Shown here: piece after piece, positions 1 to 6,813 of the stretch
Position numbering within the stretch: position 1 is the stretch's first letter
Layout: each line of letters opens with the position of its first letter
NCBI GenBank assembly: GCA_023481025.1
Contig: JAMCWV010000166.1
Location: 1-9,565, forward strand
Direction: 5' to 3'
DNA: 9,565 nucleotides
Source of the DNA: Gammaproteobacteria bacterium
GTDB taxonomy: Bacteria; Pseudomonadota; Gammaproteobacteria; Enterobacterales; Alteromonadaceae
Translations under genes and position numbers: made by a program
The notes under the pieces: generated by a model
Seen by the model: only the letters and a program-made list of their open reading frames with translations
Databases searched by the model: none
What the model was told of the DNA's origin: nothing

Positions 1-1731
1 AGAGTAGTCATCGAAACGACCAGCGACAGACATTTCCAAATCATAGGTTAATGGCGCTAAGATTTCGAAGTATGCTGCAGTAACGTCACGGCCACCACCT
101 GCAGAGTTACCCGCAGAACCGCCGACTAAGCCCGCTTCTGATTGTGAATCGTACTTATCTTGATAACGCTCATCACGACGCTCGACACCCACGAAACCTT
201 GCATCATACCGCCGCCGATTTCAGTAATCTCGAAACCAGCAGACGCGTAGATTTCATCGATATCAAAGGTAGAGATACGTGAAATAGTTACCACACCCGC
301 AGACAGAATACCTTGAGGGTTGTTCGACGGGTTCTGGATGTCATAACCGAAACGGCAAGATGCAGCATCAAATGAACCATCAGAACAGTAACCTGGGTTA
401 AAGTTATTCACGTTTGACCAAGCAGTCGACGCCGCTAAGTAACCGTTGCCGATGTCAGACGTTTTGTTACGAACGCGGCGAACACCGAAGTCAAGGTCTA
501 GGTTACCCCAACGACCTTCGGCACCAACCAAGAAGTCAACGTTCTCGTTGTCCACTTCACTGTCACGATTACCCATGGCAGCAAAACGGTGATAGAAGAA
601 TACGTCTTGAGGAGCACCAACAGACGGGTCAAACGCAACACTGTTCGGGTTACGTGCGTCGTACATCCACGCATTCGGGTTTGTTGGGTTATTGTAGCTG
701 TCTGCAGGCGTCGCTAGGCCAGAGTAGAAAATATTCGAGTCTGGGGCTGGAGCGTAACGACCAAACGAACTAGTGCGCGCGATGTTCGCGTTTGAATATA
801 AACGCCAGTCGTTATTGATGTCGTGTTGAACTTTAACAAACAAGGCTTCATTCGCAGTTGAAGCTTCGTTTGCGTTGGTCGCATTAAAGTTAAACTGACA
901 ACGTTCTAAACCACTTACAGTAATGTTGAAGAAATTATCTTCCGCACAACCACCTGGGACTTCACGGAATACTGCTTCTGACGCAGGGCGCCAGTTGTTA
1001 CCATAAATTGATGAGCCAGGTTGTACCCACGGATAGTCGCGCTCAAAGATGATTTCACGCTTGTTCCACGACACACCGCCGATAACGCTGGTGGTGTCTG
1101 AAGACGCACCAAATACCGCAGAACCGTTCTCACGATCACCGCCGTCAGAAGGAACTGAAACTTGGCCAGCACCAATCGTTAACTCAGCGCCGTTGAAGTC
1201 ACGACGAGTGATAACGTTGATTACACCACCGATTGCGTCTGAACCGTAAACCGCTGACGCACCGTCAGACAGGATTTCGATACGCTCAATCGCACCCATC
1301 GGGATTGAGTTTAAATCTTGTGATGAACCGGTTGAAGGCGACATAGTTAAACGACGGCCGTCAACAAGTACAAGTGTACGGCTCGCACCGAGACCACGCA
1401 TGTTCACCTGGCTCACACCTTGAGCAGAAGAACCTGATTGTGGACGGAAAGAACCAGCACTGTTAAAGGTTGTGTTACGGATAAGGTCTGCAGCTGAAAT
1501 TTCACCTGACAGTTCAATCGACTGACGGTCGATTACTGTAACTGGTAGTGCGCCTTCCATGTCGGTACGCTGAATACGCGAACCGGTGACTTGGATACGC
1601 TCAACGCGCTCTGCTGCTTCTTCTTCCTGCTCTTGGTCCTGAGCTGACGCGATGCCAGTCATTGCCGTTGCAGTGGCACCGAACATCAGTGCCAAGCGAA
1701 TAGATTTCGCCAATTTATTGTTGGTGTACAT
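1..1731 (-). CDS. TonB-dependent outer-membrane receptor, N-terminal 577 residues (partial, runs off left edge)
   Basis: The minus frame stays open from an ATG at 1731 to the window edge. The Shine-Dalgarno AGGGAG (1739-1744) lies 7 bases upstream of the start. Residues 1-30 form a signal peptide ending in ASA. A TonB-box-like stretch, ERIQVTGSRI, lies at 44-53. The plug spans about 60-177, with NMRGLG (110-115), LVDGRR (122-127) and the IERIEIL...GSDAIGGVINVITRR block (148-177). The rest is the start of the beta-barrel. Four cysteines form two close pairs (262/278 and 449/459), possibly disulfide-closed extracellular loops. Receptors of this family use TonB-ExbBD energy to import ligands such as siderophores, B12, sugars or peptides through the outer membrane. 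The ligand cannot be read from the sequence. No Fur box is visible upstream, so iron control is not supported. Typical relatives are 900-1000 residues, so roughly 350-400 are missing here. Confidence 0.95.
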   Translation of the reverse strand, partial: MYTNNKLAKSIRLALMFGATATAMTGIASAQDQEQEEEAAERVERIQVTGSRIQRTDMEGALPVTVIDRQSIELSGEISAADLIRNTTFNSAGSFRPQSGSSAQGVSQVNMRGLGASRTLVLVDGRRLTMSPSTGSSQDLNSIPMGAIERIEILSDGASAVYGSDAIGGVINVITRRDFNGAELTIGAGQVSVPSDGGDRENGSAVFGASSDTTSVIGGVSWNKREIIFERDYPWVQPGSSIYGNNWRPASEAVFREVPGGCAEDNFFNITVSGLERCQFNFNATNANEASTANEALFVKVQHDINNDWRLYSNANIARTSSFGRYAPAPDSNIFYSGLATPADSYNNPTNPNAWMYDARNPNSVAFDPSVGAPQDVFFYHRFAAMGNRDSEVDNENVDFLVGAEGRWGNLDLDFGVRRVRNKTSDIGNGYLAASTAWSNVNNFNPGYCSDGSFDAASCRFGYDIQNPSNNPQGILSAGVVTISRISTFDIDEIYASAGFEITEIGGGMMQGFVGVERRDERYQDKYDSQSEAGLVGGSAGNSAGGGRDVTAAYFEILAPLTYDLEMSVAGRFDDYS

Positions 1732-1746
1732 GTAGTTTCTCCCTGG

Positions 1747-1761
1747 ATCACATTTTGTGAT
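1747..1761. repeat. Perfect inverted repeat ATCACA-N3-TGTGAT next to the receptor ribosome binding site
   Basis: The two 6-base arms are perfectly complementary around a TTT centre. The repeat lies 3 bases from the Shine-Dalgarno of the receptor gene. It could be an operator within the leader or a small hairpin that affects ribosome access. The half-site order is the reverse of a CRP site (TGTGA-N6-TCACA), so it is not a canonical CRP box. Confidence 0.55.
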
Positions 1762-1910
1762 TTTTAGGTTTAGTTTGCCTCGAAGCAAGACAAACAGGTC
1801 GGAACCTCAAGGCTCCTGTTGCTCTAAATTTTTTTACTTTTTCAAACACTTCGAAACTGAAGCGGCTCAAAAGTACACAAGGTTGTAACAAACTCTGTGA
1901 GAGCAGAGAA

Positions 1911-1935
1911 GTGTCAAATTGTCACAAATATGTGA
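1911..1935. repeat. Two overlapping dyads (possible operator) upstream of the receptor
   Basis: GTGtCAA-a-TTGtCAC (1911-1925) is a 15-base dyad with matching GTGNCAA/TTGNCAC arms. It overlaps a second dyad, TCACA-AATA-TGTGA (1922-1935). The first dyad includes a TTGACA hexamer on the minus strand (1912-1917), which could be a -35 box, although no good -10 box follows it. Overlapping dyads in a promoter region suggest a repressor or activator site. The regulator is unknown. Confidence 0.4.
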
Positions 1936-1969
1936 TTTAATCGTGCACTTTCTGCGTCTCAACGCTTTG

Positions 1970-1997
1970 ACTATATCAAAACGTATAAGGGATGCAA
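1970..1997 (-). promoter_or_regulatory. Candidate sigma-70 promoter for the receptor gene
   Basis: On the minus strand TTGCAT (1992-1997) and TATAGT (1970-1975) are separated by 16 bases. The -10 box matches consensus at 5 of 6 positions and the -35 box at 3 of 6. The -10 box lies inside a TTTGA/TCAAA dyad (1966-1980). If used, it gives a leader of about 230 bases containing the other dyads. A closer start near 1890 remains possible. Confidence 0.3.
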
Positions 1998-2083
1998 GGG
2001 TAAATTGACCTTTTTACGCAACGTTTGTGATTAATTTGTGAGTACGAAAAAGGAAATATGCGACTTTACTGTTATATTTAGTC

Positions 2084-2110
2084 AAAAACGGCGCCTCTTT
2101 AGCGCCGTTT
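2084..2110 (-). terminator. Rho-independent terminator after the PriC-like gene
   Basis: The stem AACGGCGC/GCGCCGTT has 8 GC-rich pairs and can be extended by flanking A-T pairs, around a 7-base loop. On the minus strand it is followed by a T run (2084-2088). It begins 11 bases after the PriC-like stop codon. It therefore closes the minus-strand unit containing kynA and separates it from the receptor gene further along the same strand. Confidence 0.9.
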
Positions 2111-2121
2111 CTGAGACTCGG

Positions 2122-2400
2122 TTAGGGTCGATAAAGGGCTTGGACTAGCGCGGTAAGCTGCTCTTGGACGGCGTTACTCATAAATCCGTACAAGGGTGAT
2201 GAAGGGTCTAAGCGAAGCAAGGAATAGGCATTTTTTTCTGCTTCAGCAAGATAATCGTTAATCTCCGTGCTTCGGGTCTTGAAAAGCCCTTGGTCAAACC
2301 ATTCTTCGTTTAACTCTGGAGGAAAGCGCTGCGCGCGCTCGCGCAATTGCGCGAACACGGCTTCAGTCTTTCCTTGCGTTTCATCGAGACCGGAAAACAT
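2122..2400 (-). CDS. Short protein resembling the N-terminal half of primosomal replication protein PriC (N'')
   Basis: This is a 92-residue, mostly helical, soluble protein. Residues 34-57 contain the FDxxLFxTR motif (35-43) followed by a spaced LxEAxxN pattern (51-57), then a helix ending QEQLTALVQAL (79-89). From memory this lines up with the N-terminal domain of E. coli PriC, a replication-restart factor of about 175 residues. The C-terminal half, which in PriC contributes to single-stranded DNA and SSB contact, is absent. The stop codon is followed closely by a terminator, with no remnant of the missing half. The ATG follows the kynA stop codon with no gap (TAG-ATG). Its ribosome binding site AAGAGG lies inside the last kynA codons, so translation is probably coupled. 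It may be a genuine short PriC form or a family with another role. The family call is moderate and the function is inferred. Confidence 0.6.
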   Translation of the reverse strand: MFSGLDETQGKTEAVFAQLRERAQRFPPELNEEWFDQGLFKTRSTEINDYLAEAEKNAYSLLRLDPSSPLYGFMSNAVQEQLTALVQALYRP

Positions 2401-3486
2401 CTATATGCCTCTTCTTAATTTATCCCGGACATTGGCCGGTAAATTAGGTAAAGTCGACTTTGGAACCAAATACGTCGCCAAGTTCATAAAATCAGCAAAA
2501 ATCCGGTTCTTCTCGGTGGTCTTTTTCAAGTACTCATGCCCTGACGAACCGCCTGTACCGATCTTTGAGCCAAGCATACGTTGTACCATCATCACGTGCC
2601 GATAGCGCCAAATGGTTAGATTTTCATCAATATCTGCAAGTGAATCAAGCACTTGATAAGGCAAGTTAAATGCGGGCTCTTCGCGATACAAATGGATAAA
2701 TAAAGCCGCTTGCAAGGCGCGTTGGGATAAGCGAACACGACCGGCGGCACGCATTTCTTCGTAGAGTTCACTATCGAATAAAGCGGCAAAGTTGGCCCGC
2801 GTATTCGCCAATTCTTTTAGCTCTGTTTCGACTTCTTCTGCACTTAGTAACGGATTGCCTCGGACAATACCCTCGTCCTGCTCGAGCTGTGACTCAATTG
2901 CGCGCTGATAATGCTGCCAGAAACTGAAGTTCTCTTGCTCTAAAAACGGCATCCTCGCCAGCCAAGCATCCACTAAAGTGAACAAGTCCGGTTGCTCTTC
3001 CAACCCAGCCAAATAGGCACGATCGTCATCATTGATGCGGTTATAAAATGACGCTTGATCAAAGGCGATACGTTTGTCGCGCTTGACCCCTAATGAAATT
3101 TCGATTTCTTTAAATTGAATACTTTGAAAGCCGGAGGCCGGCACCAAGTAGTCACGAAACTCGAGAAATTCCTGAGCTGTCATGGTCTCCATGACGTCAA
3201 TTTGCTGGTTGAGTAAATTTTGGATGGTCACGACGCGTTGCAAGCGATGCACCAGCGTCATCAATTGCTCGTCGGCGATGCTGCTTTGCTTAAAGATTGA
3301 CAATACTGAGCGCAGCTCATGAATAATCTGCTTAAACCAGAGCTCGTAAGCTTGGTGAACAATGATAAAAAGCATTTCTTCGTGCGCTTCAGCCCCATAT
3401 TTTGGGCTGACTGGTTGTTGTGATGACAACAATCGATCCAAACCGAGATAATCACCGTAATACACGGGGTCGTAAGTTTTCTTCAT
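2401..3486 (-). CDS. kynA: Tryptophan 2,3-dioxygenase (long form)
   Basis: This cytoplasmic haem enzyme oxidises L-tryptophan to N-formylkynurenine, the first step of the kynurenine pathway. Family hallmarks are present: FIIVHQAYELWFKQ (40-53) with distal His44, FLEFRDY...PASGFQS (107-122) with the substrate-binding Phe107, Arg111 and Ser118, WRYRH (293-297) with proximal haem ligand His297, and the GTGGSSG loop (310-316). At 361 residues it is nearer the animal length than the roughly 280-residue Xanthomonas type; the extra length lies mainly in the 140-255 region. The start is supported by the conserved TDO beginning (YGDYLGLDRLL), with a modest AAGG 10 bases upstream. No kynurenine formamidase or kynureninase gene is in the window, so the rest of the pathway must lie elsewhere. 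It is cotranscribed with the PriC-like gene and may also receive read-through from panE. Confidence 0.96.
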   Translation of the reverse strand: MKKTYDPVYYGDYLGLDRLLSSQQPVSPKYGAEAHEEMLFIIVHQAYELWFKQIIHELRSVLSIFKQSSIADEQLMTLVHRLQRVVTIQNLLNQQIDVMETMTAQEFLEFRDYLVPASGFQSIQFKEIEISLGVKRDKRIAFDQASFYNRINDDDRAYLAGLEEQPDLFTLVDAWLARMPFLEQENFSFWQHYQRAIESQLEQDEGIVRGNPLLSAEEVETELKELANTRANFAALFDSELYEEMRAAGRVRLSQRALQAALFIHLYREEPAFNLPYQVLDSLADIDENLTIWRYRHVMMVQRMLGSKIGTGGSSGHEYLKKTTEKNRIFADFMNLATYLVPKSTLPNLPANVRDKLRRGI

Positions 3487-3596
3487 GCCGCCGGAGCCTT
3501 TTATATTTTTACAGTTTTTTATGATTCAGTGTTTGTTACATTCTGACACATAGAGCGTAACAGAATTGCAACATATTGCATAACATTCAACACGCG
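3487..3596 (-). promoter_or_regulatory. Upstream region of kynA with two dyads
   Basis: This AT-rich 110-base gap separates panE from kynA and shows no terminator, so read-through from panE is possible. It carries TGCAA-CATA-TTGCA (3567-3580) and wide-spaced arms TGTTAC/GTAACA (3534-3539 and 3557-3562). No convincing -35/-10 pair was found, although TTGCAA or TTGAAT could serve as -35 boxes. The short symmetric sites would suit a local regulator of tryptophan breakdown, for example of the Lrp type. That link is inference. Confidence 0.35.
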
Positions 3597-4493
3597 CTAA
3601 AGCTTCGTATTTGACGACACCTCTAACGCTCGAATACGCTCTGCCAGTTCACAATTAATCCGCGTACTCACTTGTTTTTCCTCACCTTGTCGACAAATGA
3701 AGCCATTGAGAAAGTCGATTTCGGTGCGCCTCCCTGCCACAATATCTTGTAGCATACTACATCGATTCCCTGCGGTTGCTCGGATGACTTCATGCACTTG
3801 CGCTTCAAGCTCTTCAGCAACCAGCTCAGCGTTGAGATTTGCAATTTCAGCACATACAGCACGAATCTGCGCGCGAGACGTTTCACAGCGCAGCACACCG
3901 TTACTACTTTGTGCCAACGTCGCCAACGGGTTAATTGCACAATTAATGGCGAGTTTATGCCACCGCCGCAACGAAATCTCTTCCGTCCACGTCAATGGCG
4001 GAAAAGCATCGGCTAGTGCAGCGAACCATTTTGGTTGAGCAGCAGTCTGCCTTGCTCCGAGCCAACTCTGACCAAGCCCCGCTAAGATGGAGTGATATCG
4101 ATCTTGGCGCCACGCGCCGTGCGTGGTGACCAAATCATAAACCTGCCAGTCTGGATGTTGTTGAATCACTTCGTCAGCTGCACCCATGCCATTATGACTC
4201 ACGATAAGTTGCGCCTGTTTTGGTAGGCCTTCATCAATAAGTTGTAATAGCAGCGGTTCGAGCTGCCATGCTTTGACGAATATTAGCCAAACAGCATCTG
4301 TGCCAGCAGCTCCTGCATCCTGACATACAGCTAGCGAGCAGGTTGAAGTATGATCATGCACTGAAGTTTTAACTTCAATCTGCGTTTGTTGCCGATCACG
4401 GACGTAGAGCTGAACGTCTTGACCAGCACGGGACAGCGCTGTGGCCCATTGCGAGCCTAAAGCACCAGTGCCAACCACAATCCAGCGGGTCAC
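3597..4493 (-). CDS. panE: 2-dehydropantoate 2-reductase (ketopantoate reductase)
   Basis: This enzyme reduces 2-dehydropantoate to pantoate with NADPH in the pantothenate/CoA pathway, in the cytoplasm. The 298 residues fit the family. The Rossmann loop GTGALG is at 8-13. The HNGMG motif (100-104) carries Asn101. The catalytic Lys180 is in WHKLAINCAINPLATL (178-193). SMLQDI...RRTEIDFLNG (246-264) carries Ser246 and the substrate-binding Glu258. The start is GTG at 4493 and overlaps the ampG stop by 4 bases (GTGA), so translation is likely coupled. The glycine loop begins only 8 residues in, which leaves no room for a later start, and an upstream ATG is out of frame. Related reductases acting on other 2-keto acids exist, but the retained catalytic residues favour the PanE function. 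It is the last gene of the yajG-ppiA-ampG-panE operon. Confidence 0.9.
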   Translation of the reverse strand: MTRWIVVGTGALGSQWATALSRAGQDVQLYVRDRQQTQIEVKTSVHDHTSTCSLAVCQDAGAAGTDAVWLIFVKAWQLEPLLLQLIDEGLPKQAQLIVSHNGMGAADEVIQQHPDWQVYDLVTTHGAWRQDRYHSILAGLGQSWLGARQTAAQPKWFAALADAFPPLTWTEEISLRRWHKLAINCAINPLATLAQSSNGVLRCETSRAQIRAVCAEIANLNAELVAEELEAQVHEVIRATAGNRCSMLQDIVAGRRTEIDFLNGFICRQGEEKQVSTRINCELAERIRALEVSSNTKL

Positions 4494-6202
4494 GGCAGTT
4501 CACCATTTTCGCGGTCCCATGCCGCTTGGCGCGCTCGGTTATCGTCTTCGAGTTTCTGCACATCACGGCGAATCGCCCACAAAAACAGTAAACTTGGAAT
4601 TACCATGACCGTCGTCAGCAAGAAGAACAACGCCCAGTTCCCATTCAGCCAATCGACGACGACACCACTGTATGCCGCCAAGACGGTACGACCGAGGGTG
4701 CCTATTGACGCCATCAGTGCATATTGTGTGGCAGTAAATGCACGATTGGCGAGCAAACTAATTAAGGCAACAAACGCGACAGTCGACCATGCGGAGGTAA
4801 ACCCGTCGGTGATCACCGCGGCAAGCAACAGAGCCTTATTCGGGCCCACCAAGGCCAGCGCCGAAAACAGCAGGTTACTCGCCGCCATCGCACTGCCACC
4901 GATAAACAGGCCTTTTAAGATACCAATGCGCATGGTCACATAAGAGCCTATCAGAGCGAACGCAATGGTCACCCACCAGTTCACTAGCTTCGAGTACAGT
5001 CCAATCTCTGCATTGGTAAAGCCGACCTCTTGGTAAAACACAATCGACATGCGACCAAGAAATGCTTCACCAACCTTGAACAAGAGCACGAACAACAAAA
5101 TGGACAAAGCAAAGCGTGGGCCGTTGCGGCGGAAAAACTCCGCCAACGGCTCGACTAAGGTCACCACCAACCACGCCGTCGTGCGATGACTGATACCAAT
5201 CCGAAGTGATTGCGCGTGCTTCTGCGCGACGGGTGTTTCGCGATTAAAATGCAGTAGAATTTTTGCCAAGGGATATAACACCAAAGCAAATAAAACCATC
5301 CACATTAGCCAACCCACAATACCCGGTAATCCGCTCAAGGCTGCATTTAAATGTGCAACTGCTCCACTAAATGCGGCGATGACTAAGCCGAGCAAGCCTA
5401 TTGCCAAAGCCATCAATGCGAGCATCCGTTTTGGCTCGGCGGCGGCCGCTTGTTGATAGTGAAGTTCTGCTTCGCGTTGCTGTGCGCCTCGCGAGGTCTT
5501 CGGCTCTTGTGCCAACCAAACCCCAGCACTCAGCAACAACATCATCGCTGCGAGAATCTGATAGACCTCAGGCCACGCCATGCCTTGCAATAGAAAGGCA
5601 AACGTTGTCGACGTTGACGTGTCGGTTAAAAAGAAAGGCAAAGCCCCCAGCCCGGCAAAACCAGTCCACCAACCCGCTGTTGCCATCGCCGCAGCTGCCG
5701 ACTGAACGCGTGCCTCGTGCTCACCGACGGAGTCGATCCGGTAAGCATCGATGGCAATATCCTGAGTCGCAGAAAAAATAGCAATGGTTAACGCCACTAT
5801 TCCGGCGAGGCGTAAACTTTCAGTGAAGTCGATCTGTGCGAGGACAAAACATGCAGCAGCAACGCCCATTTGGCAAAACAAAATCCAACCACGGCGGTGA
5901 CCTAGCCAGTCACTGAGTATCGGTATCTTGATTCGATCGACTAATGGCGACCACAGAAAGTTAACTGAGTAGGCCGCAAAAACTGCGCCGAAAAATCCAA
6001 TAGTGGCACGGGTAAAGCCCATTTCGTTGAGCCAGGCGGTCATTGACGAACCAATCATGACCCAAGGGTAACCACTAGCCATTCCCAAAAGAAAAATAGT
6101 CAATAGCCGCCGCTGACTATAAAACTTAACAATGTTGCCCCAACCAACTGGCGCCCGGCTGATGTCACCGGTACGCCCGGTTTGCGGATTTGGCTCTGCC
6201 AC
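4490..6202 (-). CDS. ampG: AmpG-family muropeptide permease (MFS) with an extra central membrane pair
   Basis: AmpG permeases carry anhydromuropeptides from periplasm to cytoplasm for cell-wall recycling, and in many species this feeds beta-lactamase induction. The sequence has about 14 hydrophobic segments. AmpG hallmarks are FLWSPLVDR (82-90), HRRGW (102-106), SATQDIAIDAYRID (144-157) and, near the C-terminus, FTATQYALMASIGTLGR followed by a GVVVDWL stretch. Compared with E. coli AmpG as remembered, residues about 235-348 are an insertion with two hydrophobic segments (260-284 and 292-318). The E. coli C-terminal pair is missing, and the protein ends in a charged tail. The start is GTG at 6202, 3 bases after the ppiA stop, with AAGG 11 bases upstream. 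The neighbouring yajG supports the family call, since yajG precedes ampG in E. coli. The exact substrate is unproven. Confidence 0.88.
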   Translation of the reverse strand: MAEPNPQTGRTGDISRAPVGWGNIVKFYSQRRLLTIFLLGMASGYPWVMIGSSMTAWLNEMGFTRATIGFFGAVFAAYSVNFLWSPLVDRIKIPILSDWLGHRRGWILFCQMGVAAACFVLAQIDFTESLRLAGIVALTIAIFSATQDIAIDAYRIDSVGEHEARVQSAAAAMATAGWWTGFAGLGALPFFLTDTSTSTTFAFLLQGMAWPEVYQILAAMMLLLSAGVWLAQEPKTSRGAQQREAELHYQQAAAAEPKRMLALMALAIGLLGLVIAAFSGAVAHLNAALSGLPGIVGWLMWMVLFALVLYPLAKILLHFNRETPVAQKHAQSLRIGISHRTTAWLVVTLVEPLAEFFRRNGPRFALSILLFVLLFKVGEAFLGRMSIVFYQEVGFTNAEIGLYSKLVNWWVTIAFALIGSYVTMRIGILKGLFIGGSAMAASNLLFSALALVGPNKALLLAAVITDGFTSAWSTVAFVALISLLANRAFTATQYALMASIGTLGRTVLAAYSGVVVDWLNGNWALFFLLTTVMVIPSLLFLWAIRRDVQKLEDDNRARQAAWDRENGELP

Positions 6203-6205
6203 GAA

Positions 6206-6802
6206 TTAGTCTACCTTTTCTTCCGGCAACAGCTCGACGCTGATTAACACGAGTGGCTCCACTGGCACATCCGGAAAATTCGCCTCTTCATTAAAGTCAG
6301 TTTCAACCGCCATCATCTCGCGCAGTAATTCTTCGTTTTCGATCACTCGGCCAAACACAGCATAACCCCAGCGGCGTGGATTGGGATTGAGGCTGTCATT
6401 GTCATTGGTATTGAAATAAAACTGACGACGCGCTGAATGCGGATCCTGTTGTCGTGCCATGGCAATGGTTCCGAACCGGTTCGGTAAGCCATTACCTGAC
6501 TCATTGATCACGGTGTCGCCTTCAGGTAAAGGTGTCCAGTCTGCTTCATAGCCTCCGCCCTGGACGACAAAGTTATCAACCACGCGATGAAAAAGGGTAT
6601 TGTTATAGCTGCCTGAAACAACGTGCTGAAGGAAATGCTCAACCGTCACTGGCGCGCGCCAGCGATCCAATTCAACAACCATCTCGCCCATATTGGTGGT
6701 AAATTTCACTCGCGGATAAAGATTATCCTTTTGCGTGTCAGCCGTTGCAGGAAATACAGCGACGGCCATGATCGAAATAAATGCAACTAACCATGTTTTC
6801 AT
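6206..6802 (-). CDS. ppiA: Periplasmic cyclophilin-type peptidyl-prolyl isomerase (PpiA-like)
   Basis: Cyclophilins speed cis-trans isomerisation of proline peptide bonds. Residues 1-21 form a signal peptide (MKTWLVAFISIMAVAV, then ATA before the cut), so the enzyme acts in the periplasm. The core shows FHRVVDNFVVQGGG, with the catalytic Arg of FHRV and the QGG motif, then GTIAMARQ, SARRQFYFN and WGYAVFGRVI, in the order of E. coli PpiA. The length is 198 residues, close to the 190 of PpiA. I chose the ATG at 6802 because AGGA lies 7 bases upstream and the signal peptide starts there. An in-frame ATG at 6841 would add 13 residues and overlap yajG. The gene sits 11 bases after yajG and 3 before ampG, within the operon. 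A role in folding envelope proteins is inferred. Confidence 0.92.
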   Translation of the reverse strand: MKTWLVAFISIMAVAVFPATADTQKDNLYPRVKFTTNMGEMVVELDRWRAPVTVEHFLQHVVSGSYNNTLFHRVVDNFVVQGGGYEADWTPLPEGDTVINESGNGLPNRFGTIAMARQQDPHSARRQFYFNTNDNDSLNPNPRRWGYAVFGRVIENEELLREMMAVETDFNEEANFPDVPVEPLVLISVELLPEEKVD

Positions 6803-6813
6803 AATTGTCCTCG

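Larger units (their letters stand above)
1732..2085 (-). promoter_or_regulatory. Palindrome-rich upstream region and leader of the TonB-dependent receptor gene
   Basis: This gap holds no convincing gene. It is AT-rich and contains several dyads: ATCACA-ttt-TGTGAT beside the ribosome binding site, a composite dyad at 1911-1935, CTCTG/CAGAG arms at 1893-1908, TTTGA/TCAAA arms at 1966-1980, and AACAGG/CCTGTT arms (1793-1798 and 1815-1820) that could fold the leader. The word TGTGATT(T/A) recurs at about 1756, 1931 and 2027. The density suggests operator control of the receptor, but no regulator can be named. Confidence 0.5.

Noticed and set aside
414..773. Open frame opposite the receptor gene
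   Set aside because: It is antisense to a clear receptor coding frame, has a low-complexity Arg/Gln/Ser-rich composition and no recognisable motif. It is a shadow frame.
1748..1935. CRP binding sites upstream of the receptor
   Set aside because: The TGTGA and TCACA halves occur in reversed order with 3-4 base centres, unlike TGTGA-N6-TCACA.
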